9,169 nt of DNA from Spirochaetales bacterium (GTDB lineage Bacteria; Spirochaetota; Spirochaetia; DSM-27196; SKKC01), in assembly GCA_007126865.1 (NCBI GenBank), contig SLAN01000083.1:1-9169 (forward strand). The letters are read 5' to 3'. Within the stretch, counting starts at the first letter, position 1. Each line of letters starts with the position of its first letter. The position numbers and the translations under genes were made by a program. The notes beneath the pieces are model-generated. The model had not been told where the DNA came from. It saw only the letters and a list, made by a program, of their open reading frames with translations, and ran no database searches. This document shows, piece by piece, positions 1-5,461 of this stretch.

Positions 1-327
1 CGGCCGGCCGTAGTTCGCCCCGGCTGCCGCACCGCCGACGAACGGGTTGTCCCCGGGGATGCTCCCGTCGTAGTGCAGGCGGATCGTCTTGCCGTGGTAG
101 CTCTGCAAATCCTGGGAAGGATGGTTTTCCTGGAGATGGTGCGGCGCCTGCCGGTCTCCGGAGGTTACATAGAGATATCCGTCGACGTCGAACACCATGC
201 GCCCGCCGTAGTGGTTTCCGCGATCGTACGGCGTTGCGACGAACAGCTCCTCGAAACCGTTCAGTGCGCCGGCTTCGCTGTTCAGCCGGCCCCGGCTCCC
301 GTGCTGCCGGCCGCGGCGCCGGCGCGA
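1..327 (-). pseudogene. PQQ-dependent sugar dehydrogenase (GSDH/YliI-like), 5'-truncated and cut by window edge
   Basis: Translating the minus strand from 327 to 1 gives a recognisable piece of the glucose/sorbosone dehydrogenase family: GNHYGGRMVFDVDGYLYV followed by TSGDR, then SQDLQSYHGKTIRLHYDGSI and PGDNPFVGGAAAGANYGRP. In this family these segments lie in the middle of a six-bladed beta-propeller that oxidises aldose sugars with PQQ, usually in the periplasm. About 100-150 residues, including the signal peptide and early blades, should precede them. Instead the frame runs straight into the stop codon of the upstream yhhN gene (TGA, 328-330) after an arginine-rich, meaningless stretch, with no plausible start codon or ribosome site. 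Family-like sequence begins near 291. The gene continues past the left edge, so its C-terminus is not visible. I call it a deletion remnant; an assembly error is the alternative. Confidence 0.7.
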
Positions 328-984
328 TCAGCCGATATGCACCGAGAACGCGATCAGCCACTGCGCGGCGTAGTACGTCGACATGACGATCGCCGGTGAG
401 TATCGAAACGGTGCACGAAACTGCTCGACGGCGAGCACCGAATCGGAGACGAGGAAGAGGATACCACCGGCGAACGCGGCGAGTGTCCGCGGCTCGGGCA
501 GCGATAGAAACTGCTCGGATGCAGCCCAGATCATCACCACCAACACCGCCGTGTACGCGGAGGCGGGGAGACGATAGGCGTCCATGTCGTTCCATAGAAA
601 CCACATGAGCGCGATCCCGTACAGCGCGCCCACCGGGAGGACGGCGAATTGAACCGGCGCGCCGGACTCCGAGAGAAAGGCGGCGATGTACGCGATATGA
701 GCGAGGAAGAAGGCGAGCATGCCGGCGAGCAGGCGCCGGTCGGCGCGCACGAGAAAGATATCACCGGCAAGCGACAGCACGAGCCCGGCAGCCACCAGCG
801 TCCGGTATACCGGTGACACGGCGGCGGTCGGCCAGAGTGCGAATACGAGGATCACCGTCGTGCCGAGCGCTTTGGTCGCGTAGGTACCGGCGATTGAGCG
901 GTCGCGGGAAGTCCACCATATGTGGAGCACGGCACAGAGAACCACAATCAGGGCGAAAACAATCGAGGTCATACGGATAGTCAT
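328..984 (-). CDS. yhhN: YhhN/TMEM86-family integral membrane protein (lysoplasmalogenase-like)
   Basis: A 218-residue, strongly hydrophobic protein with about eight predicted membrane segments. It carries the family's hallmark motifs: an early KALGTT (residues 38-43, the KPLTT position), SLAGDIFL (71-78), a conserved His at 96 in LAHIAYIAAF, and ILFLVSDSVLAVEQF (175-189). Length matches the family (about 210-220 residues), so it looks complete. Characterised relatives hydrolyse the vinyl-ether bond of lysoplasmalogens in membranes; whether this bacterial member does so is unknown. I chose ATG 984, the most upstream start after the promoter-like sequence; ATG 972 is an alternative. Neither has a Shine-Dalgarno. 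The open frame extends much further upstream (to 2562), but that part is only the antisense of the phosphofructokinase gene. It diverges from pfp and abuts a truncated sugar dehydrogenase. Confidence 0.85.
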   Translation of the reverse strand: MTIRMTSIVFALIVVLCAVLHIWWTSRDRSIAGTYATKALGTTVILVFALWPTAAVSPVYRTLVAAGLVLSLAGDIFLVRADRRLLAGMLAFFLAHIAYIAAFLSESGAPVQFAVLPVGALYGIALMWFLWNDMDAYRLPASAYTAVLVVMIWAASEQFLSLPEPRTLAAFAGGILFLVSDSVLAVEQFRAPFRYSPAIVMSTYYAAQWLIAFSVHIG

Positions 985-995
985 TGTGCCACGGG

Positions 996-1001
996 ATTGT
1001 A
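996..1001 (-). promoter_or_regulatory. Possible -10 element of yhhN
   Basis: On the minus strand TACAAT lies 11 nt before the yhhN ATG at 984. Transcription would start only about 4-5 nt before the ATG, leaving almost no leader, which fits the absence of a Shine-Dalgarno. No convincing -35 is visible 16-18 nt upstream. A 5-bp inverted repeat, CGTGC-N7-GCACG (1002-1018), fills the region just upstream. Weak call. Confidence 0.3.
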
Positions 1002-1031
1002 CGTGCTTCGAGTGCACGGAGCACGCGGCGT

Positions 1032-1151
1032 GAGTCGTGGGATTGCGGCGCGGGCCGTGCGCTCTCGGCGCCGGCGGCGAGGTCATGGCGCGAGTCGTGG
1101 GATTGCGGCGCGGGCCGTGCGCTCTCGGCGCCGGCGGCGAGGTCATGGCGC
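1032..1151. repeat. Perfect 60-bp tandem duplication
   Basis: Two identical 60-bp copies (1032-1091 and 1092-1151) abut exactly. The next bases (GAATCG against GAGTCG) look like the start of a diverged third copy, and the bases just before 1032 also resemble the unit's end. The unit is very GC-rich. Because 60 is a multiple of three, all frames stay open, which creates artificial arginine-rich 20-residue repeats in several spurious reading frames. It lies in the divergent intergenic region between yhhN and pfp. Confidence 0.95.
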
Positions 1152-1205
1152 GAATCGCGACGTCGCGGCGCGCCGAGCGCTTCTCAAATCCGGCGCTTCT
1201 GTGCC

Positions 1206-1211
1206 TATACT
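1206..1211 (+). promoter_or_regulatory. Possible -10 element of pfp (leaderless)
   Basis: TATACT is separated from the pfp ATG (1219) by exactly 7 nt, the spacing expected if transcription begins at the A of the start codon. There is no Shine-Dalgarno upstream of this ATG. The -35 region is poor: CTCAAA at 17-nt spacing, or TTCTCA (1181-1186) at 19-nt spacing. Confidence 0.4.
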
Positions 1212-1218
1212 TGCAGCT

Positions 1219-2505
1219 ATGCCCAATGCCGTTGTCGCTCAATCCGGCGGACCGTCGCCGGTCATCAACGCCTCTCTGCAGGGAGTTATCGACGCCCGGG
1301 ACAGCTTTCCCGGCCGCATCGACACGCTCTACGCAGCGAATCACGGTGTGGAGGGAATCCTCACCGAGGAGCTGATCGATCTCGATCGCGTGCCGGCCGA
1401 GGAGAAGCAGCGGTTGCGCCAGACGCCGTCGGCCGGCGCGATCGGTACCTGCCGCTACAAGCTGGGGGAGAATCAGGAGGAAGACTTCCACCGTATTGTC
1501 GATGTCTTCGCCGCGCACGACATCCGCTACTTCTTCTACATCGGCGGCAACGATTCCATGGACACCGCCGAGAAGGTAGCCGCTCTCGCCGCCGAGCGCG
1601 GGGTGGAGACGATCGTCACCGGCGTGCCGAAGACGATCGACAACGATCTCGGCGACGGTGAGTTCCGGCTGATCGATCACACCCCCGGCTACGGCAGCGC
1701 TGCACGCTACTGGGCGTACATCACCCAGATTCTCGACGAGGAGAATCGCGGCATGCACACCTCCGAGGCGGTGAGCGTTATCCAGGCGATGGGACGGAAC
1801 GCCGGTTTCATCCCGGCGGCCGCGCGGCTCGCCGACCCGCAGCGCACCATCCCGCTGCAGCTCTATCTGGCCGAGAGCAATCACACCCTCGAGAGCCTGA
1901 CCGATAACGTCGCCGACGGGCTGCGCCGGGACGGGCGCTGCATCGTCGTGGTCAGCGAAGGGTTCGATGTGGGCACTCTCGGGGAGGCGCACGACCGGTT
2001 CGGCCACATCGAGTACGGGGCGAGTCGGACGACCGTGGCCCAGGTCATCATCAACCATCTCAATGAAGTAGGGCTTCCGGTGAACGGCAGCGCCACCGCG
2101 CAGGTGCCCGGTGTGCTGCAGCGTTCGACGTCGATCTTCGCTTCGACGGTCGATATCGAGGAGGCGTACCAGGTCGGGCGCAAGGCGATGGAGATCGCGA
2201 TGGCGGGGGAGAGCGGCTATATGGCTACAATCCTGCGCCGTGACCGGGAAGCCGGATACGAGGTGTACTACGATAAGGTGCCGCTCGGCGAGGTGGCTCG
2301 CAGCGCGCGGGTGCTGCCGGCATCGTGGATCAGCGAGGACGGGCTCGACGTGACCGACGATTTCGTGCGCTACGCCCGGCCGCTCATCGGCGACGGTTGG
2401 CCGGGGACGCCGCTGCTCGACGGCGTGCAGCGCTTCGCCCGGATCGAGCCGGTTACCGTAGAGAAACGGCTTTCGGAGTACGTGCCGCAGTTGTTGAGAC
2501 GGTGA
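1219..2505 (+). CDS. pfp: Pyrophosphate-type 6-phosphofructokinase
   Basis: A 428-residue phosphofructokinase-fold protein that interconverts fructose 6-phosphate and fructose 1,6-bisphosphate in the cytoplasm. Family motifs in order: the N-terminal phosphate loop AQSGGPSPVINASL (7-20), YIGGNDSMDTA (107-117), the catalytic GVPKTIDNDL (135-144, Asp141), TPGYGSAAR (155-163), MGRNAGF (191-197) and VSEG (245-248). Asp112 occupies the place where ATP enzymes have Gly104 (E. coli numbering), and Lys138 precedes TIDND; both mark pyrophosphate use. Asn111 replaces the Asp that binds magnesium in E. coli PfkA. I chose ATG 1219 because homology begins there; the open frame upstream reads through the 60-bp repeat and is not family sequence. 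GTG 1201 is an alternative. The GH4 gene follows 75 nt downstream, so the sugar it releases may feed this step. Phosphate donor is inferred from motifs only. Confidence 0.88.
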   Translation: MPNAVVAQSGGPSPVINASLQGVIDARDSFPGRIDTLYAANHGVEGILTEELIDLDRVPAEEKQRLRQTPSAGAIGTCRYKLGENQEEDFHRIVDVFAAHDIRYFFYIGGNDSMDTAEKVAALAAERGVETIVTGVPKTIDNDLGDGEFRLIDHTPGYGSAARYWAYITQILDEENRGMHTSEAVSVIQAMGRNAGFIPAAARLADPQRTIPLQLYLAESNHTLESLTDNVADGLRRDGRCIVVVSEGFDVGTLGEAHDRFGHIEYGASRTTVAQVIINHLNEVGLPVNGSATAQVPGVLQRSTSIFASTVDIEEAYQVGRKAMEIAMAGESGYMATILRRDREAGYEVYYDKVPLGEVARSARVLPASWISEDGLDVTDDFVRYARPLIGDGWPGTPLLDGVQRFARIEPVTVEKRLSEYVPQLLRR

Positions 2506-2523
2506 ATTGCGCGGCGGCGCGTT

Positions 2524-2568
2524 CATCCCCACGGAGATCGTCCCCACGGAGATCATCTCCACGCAGAA
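2524..2568. repeat. Three tandem 15-bp units upstream of the GH4 gene
   Basis: Units at 2524-2538, 2539-2553 and 2554-2568 share the pattern CAT/CGT-CCCCACGGAGAT; the third is diverged (CATCTCCACGCAGAA). They fill most of the 75-nt gap between pfp and the GH4 gene. Each of the first two contains GGAGA, a Shine-Dalgarno-like core, but too far from the ATG to serve it. The real site is probably AGGA at 2570-2573, 7 nt before ATG 2581. Confidence 0.85.
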
Positions 2569-2580
2569 CAGGAACGTGCT

Positions 2581-3924
2581 ATGCCGAAGATTTCGCTGAT
2601 CGGCGCCGGTAGCGCCGTCTTCTCGGTCAACTTCATCAAGGATATCTGTCTCATGCCCGGTTTGCGGGAGAGCAGCATCTGGCTGATGGATATTGACGCC
2701 GAACGGCTCGAGGGAGTCTACACCCTGTGCGATCGGTTTGCCCGCGAGTTAGGAGCGACGTTACGGATAGAGAAAACGACCGACCGCGGCGCGGCGCTGG
2801 CCGGCGCGGATATCGTGATAAACACCGCGCTCGCCGCGGGGCATTCGCGATTGCGGGACGGGTGGGCGATTGCCGGGAAGCACGGGTATCGCTTCGGCGG
2901 TAGTCTTCACATCGTCCATGACGAGGCGTTCTGGATCAACTTCTACCAGCTCCGATTGATCGAATCGATCCAGCGCGACATCCTCGAGCGCTGCCCCGAT
3001 GCGTGGCACGTCCTTGTTGCGAACCCGGTCCAGGCGGCGGTCACGTACCTGACGCGGAAGTATCCCGGCGTGAGACTCGTCGGAATGTGCCACGGTTTCA
3101 GCGGCGTGTACCATCTGGCGCACGTACTCGGTCTCGAGGCGGAGCACCTTACTTTCGAGCTCCCCGGGGTGAATCACTTCCTGTGGCTCACGAAGTTCGA
3201 CTATAAGGGAGAGGATGCATTCCCGCTCATCGATCGATGGATAGCAGAGGATGCCCCGGCATACTGGCAAACGTGCGGTTCGAGCGATCACCTCGGACCG
3301 AAGTCCGCCGACCTTTACCGGCGCTTCGGAGCATTCCCGATCGGAGATACGTGCACACCCGGCGGCGGGTCGTGGGGCTTCTGGTACCATGACTCACCCG
3401 AGACCGAACGGAGATGGCAGGAAGACCCGGCAGCGTGGTATGCGGATCACTTCTCTTCCGGAGAGAGCACGATCGCGCGCCTGAGGACGTTGCGAGAGGA
3501 TCGGTCGCAACGGGTATCCGACGTTTTCGAGGCAACGCCTTCTGACGAAATGACGATCCCTTTGGTGGACAGCCTGGTGAACGGGACCGAACGCGAAATC
3601 ATCGTCAACATTCCAAACGCAGGCTCTCTGGTACCGGGTGTTCCCACCGATTACCAGGTAGAGGTGCCCGCCCGGATCGACCGCCGCGGCATCGAGGGAA
3701 TCGTCACCGGCGGCTTGCCCGCTCCTATTACCGCATATCTGCTCCGCGACCGGGTCGCGAGCGTCGAGATGGAACTCGCGGCATTTGAGTCAGGCTCGAA
3801 GGAGGCGTTGCTTCAACTGATTATGATGGATCCCTGGACGCGGTCGGAGGCTCAGGCGGTGCGGTTTCTGCGCGAAATACTCTCGACCCCCTGCCACAGC
3901 GAGATGGCGGAGCACTATCGGTGA
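2581..3924 (+). CDS. Glycoside hydrolase family 4 protein, divergent (LplD/MelA-like)
   Basis: A 447-residue GH4 enzyme. This family cleaves alpha- or beta-glycosides through an NAD-dependent redox mechanism with a divalent metal, in the cytoplasm. Visible features: the Rossmann loop IGAGSAVF (7-14), acidic NAD-ribose region LMDIDAERLE (35-44), ANPV (147-150), GMCHGFSG (168-175) with the metal ligands Cys170 and probably His199 in GVNHFLWLTKFDY (196-208), VPARIDRRG (362-370) and MMDPWT (415-420). The GVNHFLWLTK and NIPNAG segments resemble alpha-galacturonidase LplD more than 6-phospho-glucosidases. The usual glycine-rich DTxGPGG motif near residues 105-125 is absent; GGSLHIVHDEAFW stands there, so the active site differs and the substrate cannot be named. 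Start ATG 2581 has AGGA 7 nt upstream. It probably shares a transcript with pfp. Confidence 0.85.
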   Translation: MPKISLIGAGSAVFSVNFIKDICLMPGLRESSIWLMDIDAERLEGVYTLCDRFARELGATLRIEKTTDRGAALAGADIVINTALAAGHSRLRDGWAIAGKHGYRFGGSLHIVHDEAFWINFYQLRLIESIQRDILERCPDAWHVLVANPVQAAVTYLTRKYPGVRLVGMCHGFSGVYHLAHVLGLEAEHLTFELPGVNHFLWLTKFDYKGEDAFPLIDRWIAEDAPAYWQTCGSSDHLGPKSADLYRRFGAFPIGDTCTPGGGSWGFWYHDSPETERRWQEDPAAWYADHFSSGESTIARLRTLREDRSQRVSDVFEATPSDEMTIPLVDSLVNGTEREIIVNIPNAGSLVPGVPTDYQVEVPARIDRRGIEGIVTGGLPAPITAYLLRDRVASVEMELAAFESGSKEALLQLIMMDPWTRSEAQAVRFLREILSTPCHSEMAEHYR

Positions 3925-3942
3925 ACCGTGCCGGGATTACGC

Positions 3943-3969
3943 TGCGTCGGCGCTTGCTACGCCGACGTA
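3943..3969. terminator. Hairpin between convergent genes, without a U-tract
   Basis: A perfect 8-bp stem, CGTCGGCG (3945-3952) and CGCCGACG (3960-3967), with a 7-nt loop, extendable by a G-T and a T-A pair. It begins 18 nt after the GH4 stop and contains the stop codon of the converging small gene in its loop. It could stall transcription from either side, but neither strand has a T-run after it, so an intrinsic terminator is doubtful. Confidence 0.35.
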
Positions 3970-4223
3970 CGCCGCCCGCCGAAACCGTACGTCCAGCGGC
4001 TGTTCTGATACTGAGCTTCGCGTTTCACAGAGTCGATCAGTCGATCGATGCGTTCGCGGCGGGCCGCGTCATTCCGCGCCTTCGCTATCCACTGAAGGTT
4101 CCGCTTCTGCTCGGTGACCGGCCGGCGCTCGAACATCTGCCGCACTCCGGCCTCTTGCAGACGTTGGCGCACGTCATGGGGAATGGTGACGTTGGAACGA
4201 CCGAAAAACTGAAAAATCCGCAT
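3957..4223 (-). CDS. Small YdeI/OmdA-domain protein (bacteriocin-protection-like)
   Basis: An 88-residue basic protein. Residues from about 12 to 69 (NVTIPHDVRQRLQEAG, then FERRPVTEQKRNLQWI and AKARNDAARRERIDRLIDSV) match the C-terminal YdeI/OmpD-associated module: DVxxxL, an aromatic residue, a 'xxxxRNxxWIxxAKxxxxRxxRIxxxI' helix pair. In longer homologues (about 190 residues) this module follows an N-terminal domain that is missing here, so this is either a short stand-alone form or a remnant. The start is supported by AGGAG (4232-4236) 8 nt before the ATG and by a good promoter, which argues for an active gene. Molecular function in the family is poorly known. It converges on the GH4 gene and diverges from the lactonase gene. 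Confidence 0.7.
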   Translation of the reverse strand: MRIFQFFGRSNVTIPHDVRQRLQEAGVRQMFERRPVTEQKRNLQWIAKARNDAARRERIDRLIDSVKREAQYQNSRWTYGFGGRRTSA

Positions 4224-4268
4224 ACAGCCTGCTCCTGCATCGAACTGGTATGATCTCTCTTATCGGCA

Positions 4269-4297
4269 AGAGTAGCACACTTCACCACGATTTCCAA
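4269..4297 (-). promoter_or_regulatory. Sigma-70-type promoter of the YdeI/OmdA-like gene
   Basis: On the minus strand TTGGAA (4292-4297) and TACTCT (4269-4274) are separated by 17 nt. Transcription would begin near 4262, giving a leader of about 38 nt that contains the AGGAG site. A weak inverted repeat CTCTT-N6-AAGAG (4257-4272) overlaps the -10 and start region. Confidence 0.55.
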
Positions 4298-4310
4298 GGT
4301 ATTTCTAAGT

Positions 4311-4339
4311 AAATAGCTATAATATAGATATTTATATCG
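4311..4339. other. AT-rich block in the divergent intergenic region
   Basis: This stretch of about 29 bp is nearly all A and T in an otherwise GC-rich window. It contains TATAAT (4318-4323, plus strand) and overlapping TATA-like hexamers on the minus strand. No well-placed -35 accompanies the plus-strand TATAAT. It may be an upstream activating or curved element, or a second promoter for either divergent gene. The rest of 4340-4430 holds nothing I recognise. Confidence 0.5.
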
Positions 4340-4433
4340 TACTCGAAACATTTCTACTCCGATAATTCAGCCCCGAACGATCGCCTCGGTCTGAACGACG
4401 GCCGGACGGTTCGACCTGCGGCCGCAAGACACG

Positions 4434-4439
4434 TACTAT
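4434..4439 (+). promoter_or_regulatory. Possible -10 element of the SMP-30-family gene (leaderless)
   Basis: TACTAT ends 6 nt before the ATG at 4446, and no Shine-Dalgarno is present. This would make an mRNA that starts at or beside the start codon. No good -35 is visible. The hexamer lies inside the inverted repeat at 4435-4459. Confidence 0.35.
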
Positions 4440-4459
4440 GTCGGCATGGACGACATAGT
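4435..4459. promoter_or_regulatory. 25-bp inverted repeat over the start codon (operator or hairpin)
   Basis: ACTATGTCG (4435-4443) and CGACATAGT (4451-4459) are perfect 9-bp complements around a 7-nt spacer that contains the ATG start codon. It overlaps the putative -10 hexamer and the first codons. As DNA it has the size and symmetry of a dimeric repressor site; as RNA it could hide the start codon, though a leaderless mRNA would contain only part of it. Confidence 0.6.
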
Positions 4460-5345
4460 GACGGTAGACGAGAGGTTTCGTTCGCTTGCGCTTCCGAACG
4501 CGTGGCTGGAGAAGTTGTGCGGTGGAATGATGTGGACCGAAGGTCCCGTCTATTTCGCCGATCTCGACCTCCTTCTCTGGAGCGATATTCCGGCGAATCG
4601 CATAATGCGGCTCGCCGGTGACTCGGTGACCGTGTTCCGCTCGCCGGCGAACTTCAGCAACGGGAATACGCGTGATTTCGAGGGGCGCCTGGTGAGCTGT
4701 GAACACGGGACGAGGCGCGTAACCCGGACCGAGATCGACGGTACGATCACCGTGATCGCCGACAGCTATCGGGGACGGCGCCTGAACTCGCCGAATGATG
4801 TTGTAGTCAAATCCGACGGGAGCGTGTGGTTTACCGATCCCGATTACGGGATTCTGAGCGACTATGAAGGTTTCCGTGCCGAGCGGGAGCAGGACGGCTG
4901 TCATGTCTACCGGGTCGATCCGATATCAGGCACGGTCGAGATAGCAGCGGACGATTTCGCCCGGCCGAACGGGCTCTGTTTCTCGCCCGATGAGTCGGTG
5001 CTGTACGTCTCGGATACCTCCGCCTCGCACGACCGGACCGGGAATCACCATATTCGGGCGTTCGATGTCGATGCCGGCGGACGGTTGCACAGATCCCGCG
5101 TCTTCACCGAGGTCGAACCGGGGCTTCCCGACGGATTTCGAGCCGATGAAAACGGAAATATATGGACCAGCTGTGGGGAGGGCGTCCACTGCTATTCTCC
5201 CGGCGGGGAGCTTCTCGGAAAGGTGCTTATCCCCGAAGTCGTCTCGAACCTCACGTTCGGAGGACCACGGCGAAACCGGCTCTTCATTACCGCCTCGACG
5301 TCGCTCTATTCATTATATGTCGCCGTTCGCGGCGCGGCTCAATAA
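4446..5345 (+). CDS. SMP-30/gluconolactonase-family lactonase
   Basis: A 299-residue six-bladed beta-propeller of the SMP-30/gluconolaconase/LRE-like family, which opens sugar lactones (for example gluconolactone to gluconate) with a bound divalent metal. The metal and active-site residues are all in place: Glu32 in MMWTEGPVYF, Asn117 in NSPNDVVV, Asn175 in ARPNGLCFSPDES, and Asp229 in GLPDGFRAD. GSVWFTDPDYG (125-135) and LYVSDTS (186-192) are typical blade motifs. Length fits the family. No signal peptide, so it is cytoplasmic. The ATG has no Shine-Dalgarno and no other in-frame start lies just upstream. A sugar dehydrogenase remnant lies in the same window; such enzymes make the lactones this family hydrolyses, but the two are far apart and not in one operon. 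The exact lactone is unknown. Confidence 0.88.
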   Translation: MDDIVTVDERFRSLALPNAWLEKLCGGMMWTEGPVYFADLDLLLWSDIPANRIMRLAGDSVTVFRSPANFSNGNTRDFEGRLVSCEHGTRRVTRTEIDGTITVIADSYRGRRLNSPNDVVVKSDGSVWFTDPDYGILSDYEGFRAEREQDGCHVYRVDPISGTVEIAADDFARPNGLCFSPDESVLYVSDTSASHDRTGNHHIRAFDVDAGGRLHRSRVFTEVEPGLPDGFRADENGNIWTSCGEGVHCYSPGGELLGKVLIPEVVSNLTFGGPRRNRLFITASTSLYSLYVAVRGAAQ

Positions 5346-5393
5346 GATTTCAACTGAATTGATTGGATTACCGATGGTTGGGGGTCGAAAGAC

Positions 5394-5422
5394 TTGAACC
5401 GAAAATGAAATCACAGTATGCT
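5394..5422 (+). promoter_or_regulatory. Sigma-70-type promoter of the betaine-binding protein gene
   Basis: TTGAAC (5394-5399) and TATGCT (5417-5422) with a 17-nt A-rich spacer. Transcription would start near 5429, giving a leader of about 33 nt that carries the Shine-Dalgarno at 5451-5456. The gene therefore has its own promoter after the lactonase gene, with no obvious terminator between them. Confidence 0.6.
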
Positions 5423-5450
5423 TCCGTCCATATCTTACAAGTTCACACGA

Positions 5451-5456
5451 AGGAGG
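5451..5456 (+). promoter_or_regulatory. Strong ribosome binding site fixing a GTG start
   Basis: AGGAGG, fully complementary to the 16S rRNA tail, ends 5 nt before GTG 5462. This places the start at the GTG rather than the in-frame ATG codons at 5363 or 5405; the GTG also begins a clean signal peptide. Confidence 0.85.
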
Positions 5457-5461
5457 ACTCT

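Noticed and set aside
328..330. TGA recoding (selenocysteine or readthrough) joining yhhN to the sugar dehydrogenase
   Set aside because: The residues after the stop are a low-complexity arginine run and the two proteins are unrelated in location and fold; a deletion junction is simpler.
1032..1151. CRISPR array or coding tandem peptide repeat
   Set aside because: The copies abut with no spacers, and all frames are open only because the unit length is divisible by three. There are no cas genes.
1156..1175. Short perfect palindromes (CGCGACGTCGCG, CGGCGCGCCG) as operators for pfp
   Set aside because: Such GC palindromes are common by chance in this base composition, and they do not overlap a convincing promoter element.
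922..1218. N-terminal extension of pfp starting at 922
   Set aside because: It is antisense to yhhN and then reads the arginine-rich tandem repeat; family homology begins only at 1219, where a -10-like element also sits.
985..2562. 744-residue minus-strand open frame extending the yhhN gene upstream
   Set aside because: The part beyond yhhN is the exact antisense of the phosphofructokinase gene plus the 60-bp repeat. It has no family features and arises from high GC content.
3921..4253. 110-residue plus-strand frame overlapping the GH4 stop
   Set aside because: It is antisense to the YdeI/OmdA-like gene, which has a recognisable domain, promoter and Shine-Dalgarno; the overlap with the GH4 stop is fortuitous.
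5376..5400. tRNA 3' end on the minus strand (GGTTCAAGTC followed by CCA)
   Set aside because: The T-stem does not pair, there is no matching acceptor or anticodon arm, and the sequence overlaps a good -35 element of the next gene.
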